A stretch of 64,000 bases of DNA from contig JBAIZL010000008.1 in assembly GCA_036971475.1 (NCBI GenBank), positions 30,872,219-30,936,218 of the forward strand. The letters run 5' to 3'. This stretch comes from Prosapia bicincta. Lineage: Eukaryota; Arthropoda; Insecta; Hemiptera; Cercopidae. Below, in pieces: positions 37,166 to 51,800 of the stretch; positions within the stretch are counted from its first letter, which is position 1, and the number at the start of each line of letters is the position of its first letter. The position numbers and the translations under genes were made by a program. The notes beneath the pieces are model-generated. The model had not been told where the DNA came from and did no database searches. It saw only the letters and a list, made by a program, of their open reading frames with translations.

Positions 37166-38570
37166 TAGAAGTCGCAAAATCCATGAACTATAATTCATGC
37201 ATTTTTTTTAGAGCAAATATATGACAATTGCGATAACTCCTATAATAATTATTATAGATCAATTCTAAGTGCACAATGCGAATCTATGGTCGATTTTGCG
37301 TTTATTATGCCTTTTAAATGAGAAATCCTTTTTTGTAGAAATCGCAAAATCCATGAACTATAATTTATGCATTTTTTTTAGAGCAAATATATGACAATTG
37401 CGATAGCTCCTATAATACTTATTATAGATCAATTCTAAGTGCACAATGCGAATCTATGGTCGATTCTGCGTTTATTATGCCTTTTAAATGAGAAATCCAT
37501 TTTTTGTAGAAATCGCAAAATCCATGAACTATAATTCATGCATTTTTTTTTTGAGCAAATATATGACAATTGCGATAGCTCCTAAAATACTTAATATAGA
37601 TCAATTCTAAGTGCACAATGCGAATCTATGGTCGATTCTGCGTTTATTATGCCTTTTAAATGAGAAATCCTTTTTTGTAGAAATCGCAAAATCCATGAAC
37701 TATAATTTATGCATTTTTTTTAGAGCAAATATATGACAATTGCGATAGCTCCTATAATACTTATTATAGATCAATTCTAAGTGCACAATGCGAATCTATG
37801 GTCGATTCTGCGTTTATTATGCCTTTAAATGAGAAATCCATTTTTTGTAGAAATCGCAAAATCCATGAACTATAATTCATGCATTTTTTTTTTGAGCAAA
37901 TATATGACAATTGCGATAGCTCCTAAAATACTTAATATAGATCAATTCTAAGTGCACAATGCGAATCTATGGTCGATTCTGCGTTTATTATGCCTTTTAA
38001 ATGAGAAATCCTTTTTTGTAGAAATCGCAAAATCCATGAACTATAATTTATGCATTTTTTTTAGAGCAAATATATGACAATTGCGATAGCTCCTATAATA
38101 CTTATTATAGATCAATTCTAAGTGCACAATGCGAATCTATGGTCGATTCTGCGTTTATTATGCCTTTAAATGAGAAATCCATTTTTTGTAGAAATCGCAA
38201 AATCCATGAACTATAATTCATGCATTTTTTTTAGAGCAAATATATGACAATTGCGATAGCTCCTATAATACTTAATATAAATCAATTGTAAGTGCACAAT
38301 GCGAATCTATGATCGATTCTGCGTTTATTATGCCTTTTAAATGAGAAATCCATTTTTTGTAGAAATCGCAAAATCCGTGAACTATAATACATTCATTTTT
38401 TATAGAGCAAATATATGACAATTGCCATAGCTCCTATAATACTTATTATAGATCAATTCTAAGTGCACAATGCGAATCTATGGTCGATTCTGCGTTTATT
38501 ATGCCTTTTAAATGAGAAATCCATTTTTTGTAGAAATCGCAAAATCCATGAACTATAATTCATGCATTTT
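37166..38570 (+). repeat. Dimer-based mosaic block (341-342 bp period)
   Basis: It begins like 24364 (GTAGAAGTCGC, then GATAACTCC), then repeats a two-monomer unit about three times: AATCCTTTTTTG at 37324, 37666 and 38007, each followed by TTTATGC, then TTGAGC with CCTAAAATACTTAATATAG at 37552 and 37893. It leads into TAAATCAATTGTAAG, TATGATCG and CCGTGAAC, also known from 24.96-25.08 kb. Confidence 0.75.
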
Positions 38571-41500
38571 TTTTACAGTAAATAAATGACAATTGCGATA
38601 GCCACTATAATAGTTATTATAGATAAATTCGAAGTGCACAATGCGAATCTATGGTCGATTCTGCGTTTATTAGGCCTTTTAAATGAGAAATCCATTTTTT
38701 GTAGAAATCGCAAAATCCATGAACTATAATTCATGCATTTTTTTTACAGTAAATAAATGACAATTGCGATAGCCACTATAATAGTTATTATAGATAAATT
38801 CGAAGTGCACAATGCGAATCTATGGTCGATTCTGCGTTTATTATGCCTTTTAAATGAGAAATCCTTTTTTTGTAGAAATCGCAAAATCCATGAACTATAA
38901 TTCATGCATTTTTTTTAGAGCAAATATATGACAATTGCGATAGCTCCTATAATACTTAATATAGATCAATTCTAAGTGCACAATGCGAATCTATGGTCGA
39001 ATCTGCGTTTATTATGCCTTTTAAATGAGAAATCCTTTTTTGTAGAAATCGCAAAATCCATGAACTATAATTTATGCATTTTTTTTAGAGCAAATATATG
39101 ACAATTGCGATAGCTCCTATAATACTTATTATAGATCAATTCTAAGTGCACAATGCGAATCTATGGTCGATTCTGCGTTTATTATGCCTTTAAATGAGAA
39201 ATCCATTTTTTGTAGAAATCGCAAAATCCATGAACTATAATTCATGCATTTTTTTTCGAGCAAATATATGACAATTGCGATAGCTCCTATAATACTTAAT
39301 ATAAATCAATTCTAAGTGCACAATGCGAATCTATGATCGATTCTGCGTTTATTATGCCTTTTAAATGAGAAATCCATTTTTTGTAGAAATCGCAAAATCC
39401 GTGAATTATAATTCATGCATTTTTTATAGAGCAAATATATGACAATTGCCATAGCTCCTATAATACTTATTATAGATCAATTCTAAGTGCACAATGCGAA
39501 TCTATGGTCGATTCTGCGTTTATTATGCCTTTTAAATGAAAAATCCATTTTTTGTAGAAATCGCAAAATCCATGAAGTATAATTCATGCATTTTTTTTAC
39601 AGTAAATAAATGACAATTGCGATAGCCACTATAATAGTTATTATAGATAAATTCGAAGTGCACAATGCGAATCTATGGTCGATTCTGCGTTTATTATGCC
39701 TTTTAAATGAGAAATCCTTTTTTTGTAGAAATCGCAAAATCCATGAACTATAATTCATGCATTTTTTTTAGAGCAAATATATGACAATTGCGATAACTCC
39801 TATAATAATTATTATAGATCAATTCTAAGTGCACAATGCGAATCTATGGTCGATTCTGCGTTTATTATGCCTTTTAAATGAGAAACCCATTTTTTTTAGA
39901 AATCGCAAAATCCATGAACTATAATTCATGCATTTTTTTTAGAGCAAATATATGACAATTGCGATAGCTCCTATAATACTGATTTTAGATCAATTCAAAG
40001 AGTACAATGCGAATCTATGGTCGATTCGACGTTTATTATGCCTTTTAAATGAGAAATCCATTTTTTGTAGAAATCGCAAAATCCATGAACTATAATTCAT
40101 GCATTTTTTTTAGAGCAAATATATGACAATTGCGATAGCTCCTATAATACTTAATATAGATCAATTCTAAGTGCACAATGCGAATCTATGGACGATTCTG
40201 CGTTTATTATGCCTTTTAAATGAGAAATCCATTTTTTGTAGAAATCGCAAAATCCATGAACTATAATTCATGCATTTTTTTTAGAGCAAATATATGACAA
40301 TTGCGATAACTCCAATATTAATTATTATAGATCAATTCTAAGTGCACAATGCGAATCTATGGTCGATTTTGCGTTTATTATGCCTTTTAAATGAAAAAAT
40401 CCATTTTTTGTAGAAATCGCAAAATCCATGAACTATAATTCATGCATTTTTTTTAGAGCAAATATATGACAATTGCGATAGCTCCTATAATACTTATTAT
40501 AGATCAATTCTAAGTGCACAATGCGAATCTATGGTCGATTCTGCGTTTATTATGCCTTTTAAATGAGAAATCCATTTTTTGTAGAAATCGCAAAATCCAT
40601 GAACTATAAATCATGCATTTTTTTTAGAGCAAATATATGACAATTGCGATAACTCCTATAATAATTATTATAGATCAATTCTAAGTGCACAATGCGAATC
40701 TATGGTCGATTTTGCGTTTATTATGCCTTTTAAATGAGAAATCCTTTTTTGTAGAAATCGCAAAATCCATGAACTATAATTTATGCATTTTTTTTAGAGC
40801 AAATATATGACAATTGCGATAGCTCCTATAATACTTATTATAGATCAATTCTAAGTGCACAATGCGAATCTATGGTCGATTCTGCGTTTATTATGCCTTT
40901 AAATGAGAAATCCATTTTTTGTAGAAATCGCAAAATCCATGAACTATAATTCATGCATTTTTTTTAGAGCAAATATATGACAATTGCGATAGCTCCTATA
41001 ATACTTAATATAAATCAATTCTAAGTGCACAATGCGAATCTATGATCGATTCTGCGTTTATTATGCCTTTTAAATGAGAAATCCATTTTTTGTAGAAATC
41101 GCAAAATCCGTGAATTATAATTCATGCATTTTTTATAGAGCAAATATATGACAATTGCCATAGCTCCTATAATACTTATTATAGATCAATTCTAAGTGCA
41201 CAATGCGAATCTATGGTCGATTTTGCGTTTATTATGCCTTTTAAATGAGAAATCCATTTTTTGTAGAAATCGCAAATTCCATGAACTATAATTCATGCAT
41301 TTTTTTTACAGTAAATAAATGACAATTGCGATAGCCTCTAAAATAGTTATTATAGATAAATTCGAAGTGCACAATGCGAATCTATGGTCGATTCTGCGTT
41401 TATTATGCCTTTTAAATGAGAAATCCATTTTTTGTAGAAATCGCAAAATCCATGAACTATAATTCATGCATTTTTTTTACAGTAAATAAATGACAATTGC

Positions 41501-44500
41501 GATAACTCCTATAATAATTATTATAGATCAATTCTAAGTGCACAATGCGAATCTATGGTCGATTCTGCGTTTATTATGCCTTTTAAATGAGAAACCCATT
41601 TTTTGTAGAAATCGCAAAATCCATGAACTATAATTCATGCATTTTTTTTAGAGCAAATATATGACAATTGCGATAGCTCCTATAATACTGATTTTAGATC
41701 AATTATAGGAGTACAATGCGAATCTATGGTCGAATCGACGATTATTATGCCTTTTAAATGAGAAATCCATTTTTTGTAGAAATCGCAAAATCCATGAACT
41801 ATAATTCATGCATTTTTTTTAGAGCAAATATATGACAATTGCCATAGCTCCTATAATACTTATTATAGATCAAATCTAAGTGCACAATGCGAATCTATGG
41901 ACGATTCTGCGTTTATTATGCCTTTTAAATTAGAAATTTATTTTTTGTAGAAATCGCAAAATCCATGAACTATAATTCATGCATTTTTTTTAGAGCAAAT
42001 ATATGACAATTGCGATAACTCCTATAATAATTATTATAGATCAATTCTAAGTGCACAATGCGAATCTATGGTCGATTTTGCGTTTATTATGCCTTTTAAA
42101 TGAGAAATCCTTTTTTGTAGAAATCGCAAAATCCATGAACTATAATTCATGCATTTTTTTTAGAGCAAATATATGACAATTGCGATAGCTCCTATAATAC
42201 TTATTATAGATCAATTCTAAGTGCACAATGCGAATCTATGGTCGATTCTGCGTTTATTATGCCTTTAAATGAGAAATCCATTTTTTGTAGAAATCGCAAA
42301 ATCCATGAACTATAATTCATTCATTTTTTTTAGAGCAAATATATGACAATTGCGATAGCTCCTATAATACTTAATATAAATCAATTCTAAGTTCACAATG
42401 CGAATCTATGATCGATTCTGCGTTTATTATGCCTTTTAAATGAGAAATCCATTTTTTGTAGAAATCGCAAAATCCGTGAATTATAATTCATGCATTTTTT
42501 ATAGAGCAAATATATGACAATTGCCATAGGTCCTATAATACTTATTATAGATCAATTCTAAGTGCACAATGCGAATCTATGGTCGATTCTGCGTTTATTA
42601 TGCCTTTTAAATGAGAAATCCATTTTTTGTAGAAATCGCAAAATCCATGAACTATAATTCATGCATTTTTTTTAGAGCAAATATATGACAATTGCGATAA
42701 CTCCTATAATAATTATTATAGATCAATTCTAAGTGCACAATGCGAATCTATGGTCGATTTTGCGTTTATTATGCCTTTAAATGAGAAATCCATTTTTTGT
42801 AGAAATCGCAAAATCCATGAACTATAATTCATGCATTTTTTTTAGAGCAAATATATGACAATTGCGATAGCTCCTATAATACTTATTATAGATCAATTCT
42901 AAGTGCACAATGCGAATCTATGGTCTATTCTGCGTTTACTATGCCTTTTAAATGAGAAATCCATTTTTTGTAGAAATCGCAAAATCCATGAACTATAATT
43001 CATGCATTTTTTTTAGAGCAAATATATGACAATTGCGATAGCTCCTATAATACTTAATATAGATCAATTCTAAGTGCACAATGCGAATCTATGATCGATT
43101 CTGCGTTTATTATGCCTTTTAAATGAGAAATCCATTTTTTGTAGAAATCGCAAAATCCATGAACTATAATTCATGCATTTTTTTTACAGTAAATAAATGA
43201 CAATTGCGATAGCCTCTATAATAGTTATTATAGATAAATTCGAAGTGCACAATGCGAATCTATGGTCGATTCTGCGTTTATTATGCCTTTTAAATGAGAA
43301 ACCCATTTTTTGTAGAAATCGCAAAATCCATGAACTATAATTCATGCATTTTTTTTAGAGCAAATATATGACAATTGCGATAGCTCCTATAATACTTAAT
43401 ATAGATCAATTCTAAGTGCACAATGCGAATCTGTGGACGATTCTGCGTTTATTATGCCTTTAAATGAGAAATCCATTTTTGTAGAAATCGCAAAATCCAT
43501 GAACTATAATTCATGCATTTTTTTTAGAGCAAATATATGACAATTGCGATAGCTCCTATAATACTTATTATAGATCAATTCTAAGTGCACAATGCGAATC
43601 TATGGTCTATTCTGCGTTTACTATGCCTTTTAAATGAGATCCATTTTTTGTAGAAATCGCAAAATCCATGAACTATAATTCATGCATTTTTTTTAGAGCA
43701 AATATATGACAATTGCGATAGCTCCTATAATACTTAATATAGATCAATTCTAAGTGCACAATGCGAATCTATGGTCGATTCTGCGTTTATTATGCCTTTT
43801 AAATGAGAAATCCATTTTTTGTAGAAATCGCAAAATCCATGAACTATAATTCATGCATTTTTTTTAGAGCAAATATATGACAATTGCGATAGCTCCTATA
43901 ATACTTAATATAGATCAATTCTAAGTGCACAATGCGAATCTATGGTCGATTCTGCGTTTATTATGCCTTTTAAATGAGAAATCCATTTTTTGTAGAAATC
44001 GCAAAATCCATGAACTATAATTCATGCATTTTTTTTACAGTAAATAAATGACAATTGCGATAGCCTCTATAATAGTTATTATAGATAAATTCGAAGTGCA
44101 CAATGCGAATCTATGGTCGATTCTGCGTTTATTATGCCTTTTAAATGAGAAACCCATTTTTTGTAGAAATCGCAAAATCCATGAACTATAATTCATGCAT
44201 TTTTTTTAGAGCAAATATATGACAATTGCGATAGCTCCTATAATACTGATTTTAGATCAATTCTAAGAGTACAATGCGAATCTATGGTCGATTCGACGTT
44301 TTTTATGCCTTTTAAATGAGAAATCCATTTTTCGTAGAAATCGCAAAATCCATGAACTATAATTCATGCATTTTTTTTAGAGCAAATATATGACAATTGC
44401 GATAGCTCCTATAATACTTAATATAGATCAATTCTAAGTGCACAATGCGAATCTGTGGACGATTCTGCGTTTATTATGCCTTTTAAATGAGAAATCCATT

Positions 44501-47450
44501 TTTGGTAGAAATCGCAAAATCCATGAATTATAATTCATGCATTTTTTATAGAGCAAATATATGACAATTGCCATAGCTCCTATAATACTTATTATAGATC
44601 AATTCTAAGTGCACAATGCGAATCTATGGTCGATTCTGCGTTTATTATGCCTTTTAAATGAGAAATTTATTTTTTGTAGAAATCGCAAAATCCATGAACT
44701 ATAATTCATGCATTTTTTAGCAAATATATGACAATTGCGATAACTCCTATAATAATTATTATAGATCAATTCTAAGTGCACAATGCGAATCTATGGTCGA
44801 TTTTGCGTTTATTATGCCTTTTAAATGAAAAAATCCATTTTTTGTAGAAATCGCAAAATCCATGAACTATAATTCATGCATTTTTTTTAGAGCAAAATAT
44901 GATAATTGCGATAGCTCCTATAATACTTATTATAGATCAATTCTAAGTGCACAATGCGAATCTATGGTCGATTCTGCGTTTATTATGCCTTTAAATGAGA
45001 AATCCATTTTTTGTAGAAATCGCAAAATCCATGAACTATAATTCATGCATTTTTTTTAGGGCAAATATATGACAATTGCGATAACTCCTATAATAATTAT
45101 TATAGATCAATTCTAAGTGCACAATGCGAATCTATGGTCGATTTTGCGTTTATTATGCCTTTTAAATGAGAAATCCATTTTTTGTAGAAATCGCAAAATC
45201 CATGAACTATAATTCATGCATTTTTTTTACAGTAAATAAATGACAATTGCGATAGCCTCTATAATAGTTATTATAGATAAATTCGAAGTGCACAATGCGA
45301 ATCTATGGTCGATTCTGCGTTTATTATGCCTTTTAAAAGAGAAACCCATTTTTTGTAGAAATCGCAAAATCCATGAACTATAATTCATGCATTTTTTTTA
45401 GAGCAAATATATGACAATTGCGATAGCTCCTATAATACTGATTTTAGATCAATTCTAAGAGTACAATGCGAATCTATGGTCGATTCGACGTTTTTTATGC
45501 CTTTTAAATGAGAAATCCATTTTTTGTAGAAATCGCAAAATCCATGAACTATAATTCATGCATTTTTTTTAGAGCAAATATATGACAATTGCGATAGCTC
45601 CTATAATACTTAATATAGATCAATTCTAAGTGCACAATGTGAATCTGTGGACGATTCTGCGTTTATTATGCCTTTTAAATGAGAAATCCATTTTTGGTAG
45701 GAATCGCAAAATCCATGAATTATAATTCATGCATTTTTTATAGAGCAAATATATGACAATTGCCATAGCTCCTATAATACTTATTATAGATCAATTCTAA
45801 GTGCACAATGCGAATCTATGGTCGATTCTGCGTTTATTATGCCTTTTAAATGAGAAATTTATTTTTTGTAGAAATCGCAAAATCCATGAACTATAATTCA
45901 TGCATTTTTTTTAGAGCAAATATATGACAATTGCGATAACTCCTATAATAATTATTATAGATCAATTCTAAGTGCACAATGCGAATCTATGGTCGATTTT
46001 GCGTTTATTATGCCTTTTAAATGAAAAAATCCATTTTTTGTAGAAATCGCAAAATCCATGAACTATAATTCATGCATTTTTTTTAGAGCAAATATATGAC
46101 AATTGCGATAGCTCCTATAATACTTATTATAGATCAATTCTAAGTGCACAATGCGAATCTATGGTCGATTCTGCGTTTATTATGCCTTTAAATGAGAAAT
46201 CCATTTTTTGTAGAAATCGCAAAATCCATGAACTATAATTCATGCATTTTTTAGGGCAAATATATGACAATTGCGATAACTCCTATAATAATTATTATAG
46301 ATCAATTCTAAGTGCACAATGCGAATCTATGGTCGATTCTGCGTTTATTATGCCTTTTAAATGAGAAAACCATTTTTTGTAGAAATCGCAAAATCCATGA
46401 ACTATAATTCATGCATTTTTTTTAGAGCAAATATATGACAATTGCGATAGCTCCTATAATACTTAATATAGATCAATTCTAAGTGCACAATGCGAATCTA
46501 TGGTCGATTCTGCGTTTATTATGCCTTTTAAATGAGAAATCCTTTTTTTGTAGAAATCACAAAATCCATGAATTATAATTCATGCATTTTTTATAGAGCA
46601 AATATATGACAATTGCCATAGCTAATATACTACTTATTATAGATCAATTCTAAGTGCACAATGCGAATCTATGGTCGATTCTGCGTTTATTATGCCTTTT
46701 AAATGAGAAATCCTTTTTTTGTAGAAATCGCAAAATCCATGATCTATAATTCATGCATTTTTTTTAAAGCAAATATATGACAATTGCGATAGCTCCTATA
46801 ATACTTATTATAGATCAATTCTAAGTGCACAATGCGAATCTATGGTCGATTCTGCGTTTATTATGCCTTTTAAATGAGAAATCCATTTTTTGTAGAAATC
46901 GCAAAATCCATAAATTATAATTCATGCATTTTTTATAGAGCAAATATATGACAATTGCCATAGCTCCTATAATACTTATTATAGATCAATTCTAAGTGCA
47001 CAATGCGAATCTATGGTCGATTCTGCGTTTATTATGCCTTTTAAATGACAAATCCATTTTTTGTAGAAATCGCAAAATCCATGAACTATAATTCATGCAT
47101 TTTTTTTAGAGCAAATATATGACAATTGCGATAGCTCCTATAATACTTATTATAGATCAATTCTAAGTGCACAATGCGAATCTATGGTCGATTCTGCGTT
47201 TATTATGCCTTTTAAATGAGAAATCCATTTTTTGTAGAAATCGCAAAATCCATGAACTATAATTCATGCATTTTTTTTACAGTAAATAAATGACAATTGC
47301 GATAGCCTCTATAATAGTTATTATAGATAAATTCGAAGTGCACAATGCGAATCTATGGTCGATTCTGCGTTTATTATGCCTTTTAAATGAGAAATACATT
47401 TTTTGTAGAAATCGCAAAATCCATGAACTATAATTCATGCATTTTTTTTA
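38571..47450 (+). repeat. Zone of CAGTA-type divergent monomers
   Basis: Nine monomers start TTTACAGTAAATAAATGAC instead of TTTAGAGCAAATATATGAC (C of CAGTA at 38576, 38747, 39600, 41309, 41480, 43187, 44038, 45230 and 47280). Eight continue with GATAGCC(A/T)CTA, ATAGTTATTATAG, GATAAATTCGAAGTGC. Between them lie other distinctive types: ACTGATTTTAGATC with AGAGTACAATGC and GATTCGACG (about 39980, 41690, 44250, 45440, 47660), GTGGACGATTC, ATGAAAAAATCC, and GAAATTTATTTTTTG. Spacing is irregular (171 bp to 2.05 kb), so HOR order is weaker here than elsewhere. Confidence 0.85.
41479..41649 (+). repeat. Chimeric monomer: CAGTA head, standard body
   Basis: This 171-bp monomer begins with CAGTAAATAAATGAC but then carries GATAACTCC and the perfect-palindrome form of dyad 1, followed by GATCAATTCTAAG, rather than the GATAGCC and GATAAATTCG that follow in the other eight CAGTA monomers. 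The switch lies between about monomer positions 12 and 27. It is best read as exchange or conversion inside a monomer. Confidence 0.75.
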
Positions 47451-48841
47451 GAGCAAATATATGACAATTGCGATAACTCCTATAATAATTATTATAGATC
47501 AATTCTAAGTGCACAATGCGAATCTATGGTCGATTCTGCGTTTATTATGCCTTTTAAATGAGAAACCCATTTTTTGTAGAAATCGCAAAATCCATGAACT
47601 ATAATTCATGCATTTTTTTTAGAGCAAATATATGACAATTGCGATAGCTCCTATAATACTGATTTTAGATCAATTCTAAGAGTACAATGCGAATCTATGG
47701 TCGATTCGACGTTTATTATGCCTTTTAAATGAGAAATCCATTTTTTGTAGAAATCGCAAAATCCATGAACTATAATTCATGCATTTTTTTTAGAGCAAAT
47801 ATATGACAATTGCGATAGCTCCTATAATACTTAATATAGATCAATTCTAAGTGCACAATGCGAATCTATGGACGATTCTGCGTTTATTATGCCTTTTAAA
47901 TGAGAAATCCATTTTTGGTAGAAATCGCAAAATCCATGAATTATAATTCATGCATTTTTTATAGAGCAAATATATGACAATTGCCATAGCTCCTATAATA
48001 CTTATTATAGATCAATTCTAAGTGCACAATGCGAATCTATGGTCGATTCTGCGTTTATTATGCCTTTTAAATGAGAAATTTATTTTTGTAGAAATCGCAA
48101 AATCCATGAACTATAATTCATGCATTTTTTTTAGAGCAAATATATGACAATTGCGATAACTCCTATAATAATTATTATAGATCAATTCTAAGTGCACAAT
48201 GCGAATCTATGGTCGATTTTGCGTTTATTATGCCTTTTAAATGAGAAATCCTTTTTTGTAGAAATCGCAAAATCTATGAACTATAATTTATGCATTTTTT
48301 TTAGAGCAAATATATGACAATTGCGATAGCTCCTATAATACTTATTATAGATCAATTCTAAGTGCACAATGCGAATCTATGGTCTATTCTGCGTTTACTA
48401 TGCCTTTTAAATGAGAAATCCATTTTTTGTAGAAATCGCAAAATCCATGAACTATAATTCATGAATTTTTTTTAGAGCAAATATATGACAATTGCGATAG
48501 CTCCTATAATACTTAATATAGATCAATTCTAAGTGCACAATGCGAATCTATGGTCGATTCTGCGTTTATTATGCCTTTTAAATGAGAAATCCATTTTTTG
48601 TAGAAATCGCAAAATCCATGAACTATAATTCATGCATTTTTTTTAGAGCAAATATATGACAATTGCGATAGCTCCTATAATACTTAATATAGATCAATTC
48701 TAAGTGCACAATGCGAATCTATGGTCGATTCTGCGTTTATTATGCCTTTTAAATGAGAAATCCTTTTTTTGTAGAAATCACAAAATCCATGAATTATAAT
48801 TCATGCATTTTTTATAGAGCAAATATATGACAATTGCCATA
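46621..48841 (+). repeat. Forerunner block of the 20-monomer HOR (13 monomers)
   Basis: It starts at the rare marker GCTAATATACTAC (46621), which next occurs at 48842, 52259 and 55676. The block is 2221 bp (13 monomers minus 2 bp) and includes the last CAGTA monomer (47280). Only its first few monomers (CATGATCTATAATTC, AAAGC, GACAAATCC) share order with the 3417-bp units that follow; the rest belongs to the CAGTA zone. Confidence 0.7.
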
Positions 48842-51800
48842 GCTAATATACTACTTATTATAGATCAATACTAAGTGCACAATGGGAATCTATGGTCGAT
48901 TCTGCGTTTATTATGCCTTTTAAATGAGAAATCCTTTTTTTGTAGAAATCGCAAAATCCATGTTCTATAATTCATGCATTTTTTTTAAAGCAAATATATG
49001 ACAATTGCGATAGCTCCTATAATACTTATTATAGATCAATTCTAAGTGCACAATGCGAATCTATGGTCGATTCTGCGTTTATTATGCCTTTTAAATGACA
49101 AATCCATTTTTTGTAGAAATCGCAAAATCCATGAACTATAATTCATGTATTTTTTTTAGAGCAAATATATGACAATTGCGATAACTCCTATATTAATTAT
49201 TATAGATCAATTCTAAGTGCACAATGCGAATCTATGCTCGATTTTGCGTTTATTATGCCTTTTAAATGAGAAATCCTTTTTTGTAGAAATCGCAAAATCC
49301 ATGAACTATAATTTATGCATTTTTTTTAGAGCAAATATATGACAATTGCGATAGCTCCTATAATACTTATTATAGATCAATTCTAAGTGCACAATGCGAA
49401 TCTATGGTCTATTCTGCGTTTATTATGCCTTTTTAATGAGAAATCCATTTTTTGTAGAAATCGCAAAATCCATGAACTATAATTCATGCATTTTTTTTTA
49501 GAGCAAATATATGACAATTGCGATAGATCCTATAATACTTAATATAGATCAATTCTAAGTGCACAATGCGAATCTATGGTCGATTCTGCGTTTATTATGC
49601 CTTTTAAATGAGAAATCCATTTTTTGTAGAAATCGCAAAATCCATGAAACATAATTCATGCATTTTTTTTAGAGCAAATATATGACAATTGCGATAGCTC
49701 CTATAATACTTATTATAGATCAATTCAAGTTCACAATGCGAATCTATGGTCGATTCTGCGTTTATTATGCCTTTTAAATGAGAAATCCTTTTTTTGTAGA
49801 AATCGCAAAATCCATGAACTATAATTAATGCATTTTTTTAGAGCAAATATATGACAATTGCGATAGCTCCTATAATACTTATTATAGATCAATTCTAAGT
49901 TCACAATGCGAATCTATTGTCGATTCTGCGTTTATTATGCCTTTAAATTAGAAATCCATTTTTTGTAGAAATCGCGAAATCCATGAACTATTATTTATGC
50001 ATTTTTTTTAGAGCAAATATATGACAATTGCGATAGCTCCTATAATACTTATTATAGATCAATTCTAAGTGCACAATGCGAATCTATGGTCGATTCTGCG
50101 TTTATTATGCCTTTTAAATGAGAAATCCATTTTTTGTAGAAATCGCAAAATCCATGAACTATAATTCATGCATTTTTTTTAGAGCAAATATATGACAATT
50201 GCGATAGCTCCTATAATACTGATTTTAGATCAATTCTAAGAGTACAATGCGAATCTATGGTCGATTCGACGTTTATTATGCCTTTTAAATGAGAAATCCA
50301 TTTTTTGTAGAAATCGCAAAATCCATGAACTATAATTCATGCATTTTTTTTAGAGCAAATATATGACAATTGCGATAGCTAATATAATACTTAATATAGA
50401 TCAATTCTAAGTGCACAATGCGAATCTATGGTCGATTCTGCGTTTATTATGCCTTTTAAATGAGAAATCCGTTTTTTGTAGAAATCGCAAAATCCATGAA
50501 TTATAATTCATGCATTTTTTATAGAGCAAATATATGACAATTGCCATAAATCCTATAATACTTATTATAGATCAATTCTAAGTGCACAATGCGAATCTAT
50601 GGTCGATTCTGCGTTTATTATGCCTTTTAAATGAGAAATCCATTTTTTGTAGAAATCGCAAAATCCATGAACTATAATTCATGCATTTTTTTTAGAGCAA
50701 GTATATGACAATTGCGATAACTCCTATAATAATTATTATAGATCACATCTAAGTGCACAATGCGAATCTATGGTCGATTCTGCGTTTATTATGCCCTTTA
50801 AATGAGAAATCCATTTTTTGTAAAAATCGCAAAATCCATGAACCATAATTCATGCATTTTTTTTAGAGCAAATATATGACAATTGCGATAGCTCCTATAA
50901 TACTTATTATAGATCAATTCTAAGTGCACAATGCGAATCTATGGTCGATTCTGCGTTTATTATGCCTTTTAAATGAGAAATCCATTTTTTGTAGAAATCG
51001 CAAAATCCATGAACTATAATTCATGCATTTTTTTTAGAGCAAATATGTGACAATTGCGATAGCTCCTATAATACTTAATATAGATCAATTCTAAGTGCAC
51101 AATGCGAATCTATGGTCGATTCTGCGTTTATTATGCCTTTTAAATGAGAAATCCATTTTTTGTAGAAATCGCAAAATCCATGAATTATAATTCATGCATT
51201 TTTTTTAGAGCAAATATATGACAATTGCGATAGCCCCTATAATAGTTATTATAGATCAATTCTAAGTGCACAATGCGAATCTATGGTCGATTCTGCGTTT
51301 ATTATGCCTTTTATATGAGAAATCCATTTTTTGTAGAAATCGCAAAATCCATGAACTATAATTCATGCATTTTTTTTAGAGCAAATATATGACAATTGCG
51401 ATAGCTCCTATAATACTTAATATAGATCAATTCTAAGTGCACAATGCGAATCTATGGTCGATTCTGCGTTTATTATGCCTTTTAAATGAGAATTCCATTT
51501 TTTGTAGAAATCGCAAAATCCATGAATTATAATTCATGCATTTTTTATAGAGCAAATATATGACAATTGCCATAGCTCCTATAATACTTATTATAGATCA
51601 ATTCTAAGTGCACAATGCGAATCTATGGTCGATTCTGCGTTTATTATGCCTTTTAAATGAGAAATCCTTTTTTTGTAGAAATCGCAAAATCCATGAACTA
51701 TAATTCATGCATTTTTTTTAGAGCAAATATATGACAATTGCGATAACTCCTATAATAATTATTATAGATCAATTCTAAGTGCACAATGCGAATCTATGGT

